From Orthonyx spaldingii (taxonomy: Eukaryota > Chordata > Aves > Passeriformes > Orthonychidae), in NCBI GenBank assembly GCA_013397795.1, contig VZTJ01000300.1, positions 1,743,413 to 1,807,412 of the forward strand: a stretch of DNA of 64,000 bases, written 5' to 3'. A model generated the notes under the pieces. That model did no database searches. It was given only the letters and a program-made list of their open reading frames with translations, and had not been told where the DNA came from. This document shows, piece after piece, positions 23,901 through 38,000 of this stretch; the stretch's first letter is position 1, and the number at the start of each line of letters is the position of its first letter. Position numbers and translations under genes: made by a program.

Positions 23901-26900
23901 TCATTTGTCTTTAGGTGCAACATAGTCAACAGTTGCTTGTTAAAACAATAGTGGCTGATTTTAATTGAAGTCTAGTTTTCTGCATGGTAATTTCTTAAAT
24001 AATGTAGTTCTTTCTAAAAAGAGGAAACACTTCCAAAATTGCATCATCTTTTATATCTGTAATAAGAAAAGATAGCTTGTTTTAAATGACAGATTGCCTT
24101 AGACACTTATCTTAGTAAGATAAAGGGATATTACACTTCTTAAAGAATCCACATTTGGATATTAGAGGCAAAGTCTGGTACCTGGAGGTCTGAACAGAGT
24201 AACAGACAAGGTGATGGAAAAGATTCAGGGATCCAGGAGGATTGTCAAAAACATCTGTCCAGACAGCTAAATATCACTAAATATACACCTGAACTGGCAA
24301 GATGTTTCTTTGAAGCTCATTAGAACTGTCTTTTGTGCATCATCGGACAACTTTGTAAGTTTATTTTTCCTAAGTAGGCACAAAGGGGGAAATAGAGTCA
24401 CCCAGAAAGCTACAGAGGTACTAAGCTAAAGCAGAGGAGAGTTACATTGTAGTAGAGTTCCTGGTCTCTGTACTTACTATACTTCATAGGTCCCTCAGTA
24501 CACAAACATGTGAAAAATATTTTCTTGGCATCCTCTCTCCTTTATATTTATGTCTGGTCGTGCTGTTCTTCCACTAGCAAAGCTCCCACTGACTTCCTGG
24601 GGAGTTTGGCCTGCAGGTATTTAACACATTTATTCCCCTTCCTCCTCCTCCTCCACAGCAGGATAAGGTTGTGTTTGTATTAATTCACATTCCTTGGGTT
24701 ACTCAGTGTTTGGGAAGAGGAGCTTTCAGCTGAGATTCTGCGCTACTGCTCACATTCAAATTGGACAGTTAAGCTTTATTAATGAACCCTCAGGAAAGCT
24801 TTTGTAGTCCTTCCAAACAACCATTTTTACTGTTTTTAAATAAAAGCTGGTTGGGGTCCTGTGGAAAGTCCTCAACAGCTTGACTTGCAATCCTGGCATA
24901 TGCTGTACCGCTTTGATCTCTAAGAGGAAAAGCAAAACTCTCACTCACCCTTCTCTCATGTTTTCCCTTCACATCCTGCAGAAGAATCTGCTTTCCTCAG
25001 TGGGTGACTTTTGAAGGACGAGTTTCTGACACTGAGAAGGAGACAGGAAAAAGGATAGTGGTAAAGAGATGAGAAAAAGGTATTCCCCAGGGATTTCTTC
25101 CATCTTTCTTTTGTACATTCAAGAGCATTTCAACCTTGCTGTGTTCATTTAAACTGATTTTTTCTCTCTATAAAGTACAACTCACAGGTATAAAAAGGCT
25201 TATGGGAGCCTAGTTCCTGAATAACCACACTGTCTTGAGGATTAGAGGCTGGGGCGATTCTACTCATTCCTTCCCCCTGGCCAGCACGGCTAAGCTCAGG
25301 AATTGAGGCAGGTATCAGGGAGTGGGAGCAGATACTCATCCTTCTTCCTGAGGGGAGCTTATCCCACAGAAGTCTGTTGCGGGACAAGGCTTGGCACAGG
25401 AGCGCTCCACAGACAGTGGGCTGGGGACTCCCACCAAGCATGAGCAGGCAGGGAGAGAGGGGATGAGACCTGCCACACTCGCTTCCCTCTACCCTCCTCA
25501 GGGACAGCTTCAAAGGGGCCCCAATGGAGCTGCTCTTGAGCCTTTCTGGAAGGTCTCTCCTGCAGAGGCATATCTAATCCTGCACTGAAGCTGGCTGCAG
25601 GAATTCTCACCATATACTTTGACAATTAACGAGACAGCCTAATTTTAACTGCACGCTGCATTACAGCTCTGGGAAAATGAGAATCTTTCCACATCAAATG
25701 AGGTTTCCCTTGCACTTGTAGTATAATGGAATTACAGACATCTATTAACTACCATTCTATCAGTCATTATTAATAGAGTTCCTAAAATTCCATTTTATTC
25801 CTATTTTCTCTCATCATGGAACATGTTACTGCAAATCCTTATATAACCCATTAGTGAGCATGGTAGTCTTCTCTGCATCCTGACCAAAGAAACCTTTGCA
25901 ATGCCAGTTAGAAAGTGTTCACTGCTCACACGAAGTCCCACATCCAGTCCCTGTCAAATTGGTCAGGGTGGGAGCAGGTACACAAGTAACTCCTGGGAAT
26001 TGTCCGTCCGAATTCAGAAGTAATGCGTTTTTAAATTACCACACACACACAAAAAAAAAAAGAAAAAAAAAATTTAAAAATATCAGAACAGCCATGCAGA
26101 ATCATGACTTCACCAGTCTGAGCTGTTCAGAAACACACAGGAAGATATGGTGTCTGCCCAGAAAATCTTACAATCTCTTTGAAGTCACGATCTCACAGGG
26201 AGATGAGAGAAATCATGTTACCCACCTGACAAATCCATGGCTGCCTAGTACAGACTTAGCAGTTTTGATTCAAAGACAATCTATTTGCCTATTTCCAATT
26301 TTATTTCTATTATTCTAAAACCTTAAAAAAGAACAGCATCTGTTGCCATTTTAATTTAATTTTTTTAAATCTCACTTAATTTTAATGTTTCTAGGTTACA
26401 AAATTTACTTGATTTAGCCAAGGCTGTGATTGTATGGATCATACCTTCATATGCATACACATATATATGCCTTCCTATTGCTGCCACCTCCTACGATGCT
26501 GAGTGGGATTTCCATATGAGGAAGGACTTCAAAATTAAACCACCCCAAAATATTTCTGCAAATGTAACCGTGGTGCCACTGAAACCCATATGAATTTAGT
26601 GATTGGGTTCAGAAAGATATTTGGTCCCTTCTCTCTTTAATCCATTCCTATGTGTCTTCAGTTATTTTCTTTGCCCTTCTCCTGACATTTGCTATTTTGG
26701 TTTCAGTTAGGGCAAAAACGGCAACAAAACTGGTATTGTCTGTTGGTCTGTCATGAGACAAAGGATAAAAAGATCCGTGGATCAATTATAATATTTCTAT
26801 TTTTGAACTGCTCACAAAAATGTGGTATATTAGACTATACCCAGGAAAATTATTTTTCGATCTTGTTCTTCCCTTCTGCTGTGCGGTCTAGTGTTCAACA

Positions 26901-27459
26901 GTATTTGTCTTTCTTATTTGTAAAAATACGTGACTGATCTGTGTATATTTATGGTAGTACTTTAGTAAAGTCTATACATACTGCCTTTCTCTTAACATAA
27001 GGAGAGATGTTAGCAAATTGGCAACAGAGGGCCCAGCCTTACTGTTATTGAAACTCAGTGCCAAAATTGCCACCAACTTCAAGGATAGAAATGGATTTTC
27101 CTGCAGTATGGTTCAGGATAACAGATTAATTGCTGTGTACTGCTTTTTTTAATAGGCACAGTGCATATTTCCATTCCAAAGCACTGAAGTGCAATAGATG
27201 TTAGCAATTTATTAGGAGCATACATATTCAAATACGTGTTTTCATAATCTTTTAAAGACATGAGCATCTTTAGCACACTGCATCAAAACATAGACCTCTA
27301 ATACTGACAAAGCTCATCATGATCTTATTGGTATTTTTTACTGCAAAGGACTACAGAATACATCCCCGTTTAAACCACATGACTTCAATTAATGTTCAAC
27401 TAAATCATATCCAAGTGCTGTGTTTCGTAATAAAAAGGGCAAGCAGGGGCATTCAGATT
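20914..27459 (+). other. KCNC1: KCNC1 intron 1, proximal part
   Basis: It starts with the donor GTAAGC. Reading on without splicing, the KCNC1 frame stays open to TGA at 21121-21123. An AATAAA lies at 22370-22375. Also present are a GGGGTTTTTTTTT tract near 22802-22814, degenerate fold-back motifs at 21788-21860 and 24577-24617, and an AC/A-rich run at 26041-26078. No coding exon or RNA gene is recognised. Confidence 0.75.
26041..26078. repeat. Short (AC)n followed by an A-rich run
   Basis: ACACACACAC followed by runs of A interrupted by single G. Simple sequence with no further structure. Confidence 0.8.
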
Positions 27460-28240
27460 GAAAAAGTGGGCCCTAATTGATAATCAAGTGCGTAATTCTT
27501 TCTCATGCAAATACAGATTGCAAAACTGAGTTTCCATTTTGTATAAGCTTGATTTTTTGAAATTTCAGTGCATTCTTGTGGTATAAGACTAATAGAAAAG
27601 CCATTTTGAGATCTTTGCAATTGTCTTACAATTAGCTTCTCAGTTACTATATGCTGAATTTGATCTGAGGAAAGAACAGTTTAGAAGGCTGACTTGGCTT
27701 TCTCTGCTGAATATTGAATTACATAAATATGTGATTCACTCCAAATGGTACACAGAAGCGGTAGGATCGGATGAAATCAGAGAAATCTATGAATCCATGG
27801 AGAACCACCTCCTCCCCCTGGAATATAAACCAAATGCTGTCATTTCTAGAATAATTTTTACATCTCTCTCCTGTGCTCACTAAGTAACCAGATTTTCCTA
27901 TCTTCACTCCTACTCCTGTAGTGATAGCTTACTCCAGGAATATCCCCGTTTCCTTCAGGCTCAGAACAAGGTACCACCCAATCCGGGTAAAGGTGAAAGG
28001 ATCAGGCCCTAATTGATTTTAATTTCTTTCTGATAAGATTTATAAAACGTAACAGTGGCGCTAATAAATCATGCAATAAAAATTATGAATAAATCGCGGG
28101 CCAAGGCTTTTTGCAGTGATTGCTTATGATGTAAGACCCTTTAATGACAGTAAGTTAAAATTGCATTGTAATAGCCTTTTGTAAATGCAATAAATCTCAG
28201 GTTTCAGTGCACTGCAGACAGCCAGCAATGTGTGTGCTGC
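27460..28240. promoter_or_regulatory. Candidate intronic conserved non-coding element
   Basis: This AT-rich block contains the octamer ATGCAAAT (27505-27512), two copies of GGCCCTAATTGAT (27469-27481 and 28005-28017), a GATAAG site (28032-28037), and an unbroken homeodomain/POU-like run from GCTAATAAATCATGC to AATTATGAATAAATCG at 28060-28095. CpGs are retained in an otherwise CpG-poor setting. The texture is that of a neural or developmental enhancer; conservation is inferred, not measured. Confidence 0.4.
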
Positions 28241-31200
28241 ACATGGGCTACCAACACAGGCACACGCTGCTGGCACACACTTACGTAATTATGTTGATAC
28301 TTCAGGAGCAGCAGTAAATCTCAGCACTGCTAGATTTACTTTGAAAAATCTTAGGTCAGGGCCACTGAGATGTTGTGACTACAAGAAATAACTTAAAATA
28401 TCATACTGGCTTTTTACTTGAAAACCTGGGAGAGAATATCCCTTTTAAGGAGCAATAAAACGGATTATTTCGTTTTAAATAACAAAGACAAAACCTATTG
28501 CTACTGAGTCTTTTACTTTTCAGAGGCAAATGCAAGTTAAAACATACATCTTCATCTGCACAAACAAACCAAATTGATCTTCTTTTCTGAATTTCCTTGA
28601 TCATCTACCCATTCACAAAAAAAATTAAATGTACACAGAGATACATCAACAGTTACTTAATAACTACTTGTTTTGACTGCAGAAGAGTTCCATTTGCTGC
28701 CCACGTTTGCCCTCAAAAAACATATTCTTAAATACAGAAAGATCTGGTCAGCTCGGGTTGCTCATAATTTAACATATATACGAAATTTAGCTGCAGATTT
28801 GCCTTGAAAATTCATTCCAATAACCCTGTTCTATTTTTCAGTTTGGGCTTCTTGCAATCTTCATTACACCAGTTCAAGTAACAGGTACAGACGGTAGAGG
28901 CCAGTTTTGTGATTTATCCAGTTATTAATTAAATTAAAACCCTCAGTCAGAATGCTTCAGACTTGACAACAGACCTCAAAACAAAATTAATAGGAAGAAA
29001 TCTGTAAAATGCTGAGCACCTACAACCTCCAGGGGAAGAGAGGTCATGTCCTAGAGCAGAAAAGGACACAGGCAAGAAGCTAACAGACCATCACTAAAAT
29101 CCCACTCCACCTTGTAGGGCATGGTTCCAACTATCACTGATTTTAGTGGGATCCAGCCAGAGACCTGTGCAGACCTATTTCAAGTAAAGTTTTTCAGGAC
29201 AAGGACAATTGTGTAATTGCCACAACACGCAATGCAAAAGGGCTTGCCTTCACAGCAGCCTTTGATCTCTACTCTGAAAACACCACAACATGATGTCAGC
29301 CACATTGTGCTATTCCTGTTTCCCTTTTTAGCATGGATCTCCCCTTCGCTTCTAGCGTGGAGTTCTGCAAGAAATCTAGTGACAGTACGTCTTAGCACTT
29401 CTGGGAATGTGTCCCGCATAATGCAGAACTGACTTTAACTCGGGGTTTTTCAGTAAAGCACAGTAAGGACAAACCAAGAACAACCTGACTGTGCTGTGAT
29501 AGCTCAACCAATACCTGGACTGAGGCACCTGCTGTGGGGTGGTGTTTGGTTTTCTGGTTTTGGGGCAGTAGCAGATCAGCTTAGGTCAGAATTTTGCTTA
29601 AGCAATACTGAAATTTAGTGTTCTGTTGTTTTGTGTCCAGTAGATAGGAGTTCACTGTCTATCCTACCAAGAAGTCCCTGAGGTGCTAGTGATTTTATTA
29701 AAAGACCTAATGTAAATTTCAAAACCGTATAGATTACTTAAAATGTTAGTTATGTCTAAGCAGCAGAAAATCAATAGTGCAAAAGTGCATTCACTGTTCG
29801 AAAGAATCTTTTGGAGAACCTGCTCTGCTAAGCAAAGAAGCTCAGTTTTCACTGTGTCAGTGGCATAGACTACAGACAAATTAAAAGTTTGAAATTCAGT
29901 AAAAATTCTATAGCATCTTCAACTCCAAACCACAAATTTATCTTCATGTCCATACTACCATCAGCTATAGGAATTCTTAAAACCATGCATTTACTGTTTT
30001 TAAAGGATAGCTCAATTAGGACAGTAGGGTAAGCCTTTATTCTTACTAGGTGATTTTTAACATTCATTCAGAACATTCCCACATGTCCTTAGATGTGTAC
30101 ACAGACATGGTGGAAATTTACAAGAAAGCAAAAAACACAACCCTAAAAAAGCACTCAAACCTCAGATTGGGACAAATTATTGCAAGCAACTGAATTAATG
30201 CAGTTTATGGAGTGAGCATTTGTTAGAAGATCTGACCAAAGTCCTCCTTGCTTGCCTATGTTAGCTCTGAAGGATCCTCTCAGGGGGAGCATCTGCAGCA
30301 TGACAGTAGTGCAAATGCAGGTCACACACATATAGCTCAGCAAATGCACATTTGCAGTGGCACAAGCACACAAACACCACATTTTATTAGCTCAGTATGG
30401 CACATCATTTGGGTATGCTTCAGCCCTTCTCGTTTTCTATGAATTTTACTGTGTGTGAAATCATACAAGATGTTTCACCTCAGTACATCATTTTCAAAAT
30501 AGAGAAACAAAATTTCGCAGGTTACTTGCTTTGCACTTTTTCCTCTCTCCCTTACTATATGTTAATACAGTAACTAGCACAATAGAGTTATAATTTCTGT
30601 GACACCTCTAAATGCTTGTACTATAAAAACAGCAAGTTGACAGCATCTAAAGGAAGACTTGACACTTTATTCAGACGTAGTGTTTTCCAAACCAACCTGG
30701 ACTGCAGCAGAAGATCACCCAAGGCCATGATCCTTCCAAAGGTGCAGCATGTGCATGAGCTGTGGTGGTCAGTGCACAGACAGCAGGGCTTCTCCATCAC
30801 CACCTTCTCCATTGCTCCTGCATCCAGGAAATACAGCAGTCATTTCCTACATCTTCACTTCTGAGGGCAGACTCATGAAAGGACGTCACCATATGAGTTC
30901 AAACTTAGAATTCCCAAAACACTAACCCTGCAGCTGGAATTTTTTAAAATACATATTAAAATTTCCCAGTGCCTACAGTGTTGTTTCTGCCTGTGCCCAA
31001 AACTGCCTTAGTACTGTTGGCAACTACCTGATATCAAAGCCTTGTTGATGCCCATAATTTCCCTTCACTAATAGGAAAAATAATTTAAATGTACTTGCCA
31101 AATACCTATTGAATATAAGCTGTTTTCAAAAACATACTCAAATAAAAACCTGAGATATTTGTAGTGTGAAACAATTTCCTGGATGCAATAATCTAGTGGC

Positions 31201-31900
31201 TAGAGTTTTTTGCTTATAATGTGAAATTTCAAATTCAATCTTTTCCTCCAACTGCACAATTTCAAATTTTCATCCATCTCTGCTTGGGAGCCCTCCCCAC
31301 TTCACAAAGATGCATAATCCAGGCAGATAGTGAAGGTGATCCAATTTGACAAACCAATATATTGGGGAGATGGCAAAGCAGCATTTCCCAATAATGTGGA
31401 AGTAAGAGGCTGTTCCTCTCTGGTAATTCTGGGCTACTGAATTCAGCAAGATCAATAGCAGAAAACAGATATACGTAGTGGCATTACCAGAGGTGGTCTA
31501 ACGTTGGCAAATGACAAGATTTTATTTTCAGTCACTCACTTGTTGGAAGCCAGTTCCTGTTAGGAAAAAACCATATGTTGTCCTCATGCATTGGACTCTA
31601 GGGTGAGCCATGTGCAATGATTTAGGGATCTCTGTGCGGCCCCTATGGAGAAGGAATGTGCGAAATGCACAGAAAAGCAGGAGATGATAAGCAGAGTAGA
31701 TGATATGCAGAATTAGAGAGGACTTTTTCACCTCTGAGCAGAGTCTGAGCAGTTCTGCACGGCTGCAAAGCGAGCTTCAAAGTCAGTGTGAGGACACATC
31801 ACATAATTTGTTTTGAAAAGACCTACGTTTCCCAGGGCTATCAATCTGTCACCTTTCAGTCGTGCCATGGAAATACAAGCATTCTTAAAATCTCTGAAGG
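28241..31900 (+). other. KCNC1: KCNC1 intron 1, 28.2-31.9 kb
   Basis: Ordinary intronic sequence with a fold-back motif at 29092-29148. No coding exon, RNA gene or recognisable transposon is seen. Confidence 0.65.
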
Positions 31901-31954
31901 CTGCCTTTTCATCAATATTTTAACATAAACATTCTTTTAATTTAAATGGAGATT

Positions 31955-32016
31955 GATCACTTACACTTTATTGCTTTTTAATAAAAAAGCATTATCACCA
32001 TTAAAGGAAAGTGATC
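31955..32016. repeat. Nested inverted repeat
   Basis: The outer arms are GATCACTT at 31955-31962 and AAGTGATC at 32009-32016. Inner arms TGCTTTTT at 31972-31979 and AAAAAGCA at 31984-31991 are separated by four bases. Together they can form a cruciform-like or hairpin structure in an AT-rich stretch. Confidence 0.8.
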
Positions 32017-32060
32017 TCAATTAAACTATTGCCACGATAAATTTAACTTAGAAAAGCACT

Positions 32061-35000
32061 AGAAGAAGTCTTTGCTAGATCAGAGCCTTTTAGAGCACGT
32101 ATGCTTGGTTCTGGTATTAACAACCAACACAGAAATGATCAATGGACATTCTAGCCATTACATTCACTGCCTTCGTGATACACTCAAAACTAGTTCAAAA
32201 TCCTACTGGAAACTGTGAAGGGTATATTGTTAAATACCCCTCTCTGTTGTAACTTACCTTATATAGGAAGACTTGCCAGAGGCACTAATGAAGCGGAGAC
32301 AGTTTTGCAGTTTTACCATCTGTCATCAAATCTACTCCTGCTGTAACAGAAACACAATTGTATTAGAATTTGGAAGCGACAAACATTGAAAAAATTATTT
32401 TCTTTCATAGTTTAAATATCTCTGCTGCGTAGTCCAAAGACCAAAATGTTTGGACAATTAATAAAACATCTCAAGGCTGCTTTAATTAAAAAACAAGATA
32501 CAGCAAAAGAATAGTGATAGAGTTGAACGTAACCACAACACAACAGAGAAGTATAAATAAGAAATCACATTATTCCACAGCCTTCAGGTTTAGACTTTTA
32601 TTCAGGATAACACACCCTATTTTTATATCCTACGGGAAAAAAAAGTCAACAAGAAAAAACATTTGAAATGTGAATGTCATTGAAAAAATTTAAAATACTC
32701 CATCTACACTAGCCAGTATGTGATGATTGTAGAGTGCTTAAGAACTGCATCCTCCTAACCCTCTTTCTAAGTAAGGACCTTCAGGGTAAAAACTCCAAAG
32801 AACACTACAGTTTAGCTTCACTTATGTGCACTGGACTAAAAATGAACACTTAATATTTATGTGAATCACTGTCAGTGTCAAGTGAGATGAAGCTTATAAA
32901 AATAGATCCAAATCAGAGAATGAGCTTTAAGACTCAGTGGGTAAATGCCTCTTTACGTACGGTATTATTTATAGATATTTTTTAATCTGTTCTGTCATCT
33001 TGTCTCTTAAATTATTAGAAAGTAAGAAAGAAGGAACTATGGCAAATGCAGATGAAAGAGAAATGTTACTGGGAACTGTGGCAGGAATATGTGCAAAAGC
33101 CAGGAAGTTTAAAGCTGTGCTCCTAAGCCCCTTGCTTTCTGTGTGTTCTGCATGAAAACAATTCCAGCCTATTTTGCAACTAAATATGTACTATTTTAAA
33201 CTAACTGTGCTGTTGAAATAGGAGGAATGGTGTTTTCAAGACTCTGTTTGGCACCCAAAAGACCTGCTACCACATCTGTAAGCAAACTAACCACAGGCTG
33301 GTTTCAGGTGTTGGGCTGAGTCTTGTCTCCGTGGTCTCACAAAGCCTTTGACAGCCTACATTAATCAAAGTCCCCTCTAGATATAAAAGTTGAGCTCACC
33401 AAGGCCACAATAGACATTTCAGCGTTGGATCCCAGTTTGTGTAGCTGTCTTCGAAGTCAATGACAACTGCAGACGGTCTCTAAATTGATCCCCAAAGGTT
33501 CTAAGCATTAAAAACTTAAAATGTCGTCGTGGTCACTTTGTGCATCTATTTATCATCATCTGAGAAGGAGACTGCCAGTACTAATATCGTCCTGCAGCAA
33601 CAATGTTCTGTGAATCTTGACCATTTATGAAAATACTTTTAAAAGCTTCTACAAAAAGGACAAACTAGAAGGAAAATATGATTAGAATTTGAAGCAAGTA
33701 TTCAGTTGAAGGGAAAAATACTCAAGACAATTAGGATGACGGTCACCTTGTAAGAAAATTCAAAGGAAAGAGGCACATCCACAAGGCTTCTGCTGGGTTC
33801 TTGCAAACAGGGGAATGTCGTGTTTCACATGTAGGAATCTGGGGAAGTCACACTTACTTTCATTCTGCTTGCAGGTGGAGAACCTTCCTTTGAAGCAAGT
33901 GAAGCCATTTCTTCCTTTATACAGAGACTTACATTACACAACCTCTAACAGACAGGAAATAAAACTGGATAAAGCAGGCAGCTACTCTCTTCCCTGGGTT
34001 TACGTGGTTATGGAATACTGCACAAGGGGATTATGTATCCATAGGTTTTTGCTCTGACCATTCAGGTATCATTTTAAAAAGCACCAACATGAAGTGATTT
34101 TTGTACTCTCTTCATCCAGGTAGGCTTTCATTGTCTGCTGAGAACAACACACAGAGCTGCTCTTTGATTCAAAGGCATTTCTTGCAAATATATGCTTTTC
34201 CTGCTCTTGACTTCAATAGCCAGATCTAATTCAGATCAGTGAGAAATTGCATCTAATATTTTTGTTCTAATTGTCCTAAATCTATTTTAGAAGTGAGATG
34301 TACATGTTTACAGGCACAAGAATTGCAGTAAATTTAAGCAGAGGTCATAGATGCGAATGTTAGGAATAACTGGTTGTTTGGGTTTTTTTATTGCCACAAG
34401 GATATCTGAGGATATTGTTCATCCCAGTAGTCAACCTGGTTTTGTTTAGCAATGTCAGTCTAACAGATGCAATTTCCACTTATGAGAACTGTGGGCACAT
34501 CATTAATTTTAGTAACTGCAAAACTTATAGTAGAAATACTTTCCTGTGACATCCCATGCTCCTCACTTTGACAACTGCAGAAAATAAAAAATAAAAGAGA
34601 AATTTCTGCCATGAGCTTGTACAACTGTCCAGATACAGCAGTAGTTTAGTCTGAAAAGCTGTAGTGTACACAGATGGTAAAAGGCTCAGAAATACATCCA
34701 GAAATTATGTGCGAAAACTACAGTCACAAGCCTTGCACTGCGTTTATTGAGAGACCAGAAACTGTATTTCGACAGGAATATCAATAAGAGCTTGGATTCA
34801 AATGAAAAAAAATATTTTCCGTTTACTACCTGTACTGCATAGGTTACTAGCTGTAATCAAGAAAAATTTCAGGATGAAGCTCTCAAGCCGCATAATTCCA
34901 GATAACACTCAGTGGAGTCCTGCTATTAAAATGCCCACAGGCCACAAAAATGCTTTTAAGCCGACTTGGTAGCCCAGATTACAAATTCTAGTTAACAAAA

Positions 35001-38000
35001 TTCACCACAGAATCGCAGCTTAGGGTAGAATGCATTCTTTTTTTTTTTTAATACATCTGCCTTCATCAAAATGCTTAGTGGTCACTTGTGGTTTTCAATC
35101 TCCCATTATCCTGAAGCAGCGACTTTTTTTTTTTTTTTTAAACACACAGACATGAGCCAAAAGTAAAGTCACCATGCTTGTCACCAGCCCCTCTAACATT
35201 TCTTGCACAAGGTTATTTGTCTTTCCAATTCAGCTGCTCATGAGAGTTGCACGGAAGGGAAAACATCCATAACTTGATCTTTTTGGAGGTTTGCATTTTT
35301 GGAAGTTTTGCGGATGATGTTTAGAAAGCCTTCTCACAATACACAGACTTTTTGGCTAAGAAAGAATATGGTATGTATTCCACAGTTTCAGATCTAGGGC
35401 TGGACAAATAAATATAGATACATTTTGGCAACAAAATAATTTTTCCTCCCATTTCTCCCCCTCCTCTGAAATAACATTTATTTAAAGCTTTTCCCTTTTC
35501 TCCATAAGAAAAATCCCAAAATTTCCCTTCTCTCCCCTCACAGTGACTTAATAAAAAAGTGAAAATGCAAACGGTAGTCAGAAAAAAAGAACAAAGCAGC
35601 AAAATTAAGAGGGAATGACCAGGAGATAAAAAGGATATAACTTTCTGCACAATATTTTGCTAAAATCTTTAGGGAAGAAAAAAGCCTTGCTTGTTTGAAG
35701 TCTGAAGGACAAATATGATGAACCTTGTTGAATATTTTCAAGGAAAAAAGGATCTTCTTTTTTTTTCCCAAATTGCTTTTATAATTTCCATTGAGTTGTT
35801 TACAAATACACATCCATCTTCTTGCAGTCCTTCAGCTTGATTGAGGTGAGGGGTTTTTGTTTGGTTAGTTTTAATTTAGTTGGGAACATAAACAGCTTTC
35901 CATGTAGGTCAGAAAAAAATACCTTCAAATGATTCTCAACCTGGCACTGTGTTTTTTTAGCCTTTTCTGGACATGAAAATACTCTCACTTTTAGAAACAT
36001 TAACATCTTCTTGTCCTCCTGATAGTTCCTCTTTAACCCAGAGACTGTGGCACCAGTTCTGGGTTTTAAACAGCATTTTAATCATTGCTGAATAGCTGCT
36101 CTCCTGCTCACATAGCATGGGATGCTATGCAGTGGAGGAACTGCAGTCACCATCAGACGTGAGAAGGACACTCTCCTGAAGTGGAACTGCAGAAAATAGT
36201 GGTTGCAATATAAGCAGTGAGAAGGAAAATGCCTGGAATAGGATGTACCTCCTAGAAACAGGAGATGGAAGGAGTCTTCAGAACTAGGAAAACAAATCAC
36301 TATAGGGAGAGGGAAGTCTCACCCCTCAATGTTCACTGGACATGGAGGGACAAATAGAGTTAGGACCCTGGAAAGGGAACACAGGATGACAAATCAGCAG
36401 CTTACTAGCAGAGAAAGACTGTCAATGGTTTGAAATCTCAGATTGTGGCCACTTACAGCAAATCCTTTTTCAGCAAGGTGAGAAGAACTTCATCAGAATA
36501 ATTCAAATTAGTTACCTTCTGCATGTGCTGCAAGCAAGAAAGCAGCCCTCATGAGAGCCCAGGAGGAAGGGAGTCTGCAGTAAGAGATTTTGTGGTCAAA
36601 AGAGCAGATTTTGCTGTTACAAGTTTGCCAAAGAATTAAAAAAGGATTAGGCTCCACGTGAAAAGCTTTATGTATCATCACCAGTGCTAATTCTGGAGAA
36701 GCCTTTGCTGTAAGGACACGTGAGGATTTTGGACAGCATGTTCTGATGCAATTATTTTCTTCTATGAAGGTTGGCACACCTTGATGGCTGGCACAAGACT
36801 GGGCAGGACAAAAAAAGAGAGAGAAAGAGGCCAACTTCATCATCTTAAGAGCTCTAGAGTGGACATTTCAGCATTCTGACCTAGCCAAACTACCTTCTCC
36901 ACTCAGGAGTCCTGCACAAGAATTATGTCCTTCACCTCACACACAGACTCTTTTCAGCTGTGATCCAAGACTAAATGGGATTTCAGGATAAAACAACAAC
37001 TGGCTTAAATATGTAGGGCACTTGTGGAAGTGAGAGCATGCCACAGGCACTTGGTCTGTCAGACTAAAAGATGCTGTGCTGGTCTCAGCAGTGGTCCTCA
37101 TGAAGGAATTATTCTGGTTATCCTCGTTCAGCTCTTCATCCTTGTTTGATCACATTAATTAAAAAAAAAAGTCTAGAATAAATGAGCAATTTTTAATTGA
37201 GAATATTTGCTGTCTAATGAAAAGCTGTGGCTTGTTAATGTATTCTGTTCACTGAGGACTCCAATAGGAAAATATGTGTAAGATTCAGTGGTAGATACGG
37301 TGATGGAGTTGATGCAACAAGGAGATAAGGTAGCAGACAAAAGTGTTATAATCCTATGTGGGAAGCCCAGAAATGCACCAGCCCTTGATACGACTTCAAA
37401 TGAGACTTCTGGCAAGCCACAACTTCTTGGTAATGATTTATATCTCTAATCAGTATAATAGAACATTATTTATCTACCTCTTCTGGGTATTGTAGGGACT
37501 AACAGTTGCACTGTAATTTGCAGATAAGTTGGAGCCACTAGATGAATTTTCACTATCATGTTTTCTCCAAGCAGGTGAAGTGAGGACACCTTGACACAAA
37601 AGGAACCAAAGTTTTCTCAAAATAAATTAGAGAGATCAGAAGGCGATTTTATCTTTGCTTCATTCTGATTATTCAGCATTTCTCAGTAAGATTGACAGTA
37701 AATGAGAAAACAAAGCTTTTGCGGATCAGGGAGGTAAAATCTAGTAACATTTAACACTGCATCTACAAAACAACAGTTTAAAATCCACAAAATTATTTCT
37801 GCTGTTTCACATGAAAAATTAATGCTCCCAGCAGATTGTGCCTAACAGACTATTGACAGATCTAATAAATAACTTTTAATTAAATAACGACAAAATTTAA
37901 ATATATATCTTCTCAAATAGACATTTTAAAACAAAAACACATAAGTTTAAACACTAACATGCTTAACCAGGCCCTGCATTTTAACTGGCCCTGGTTTGTA

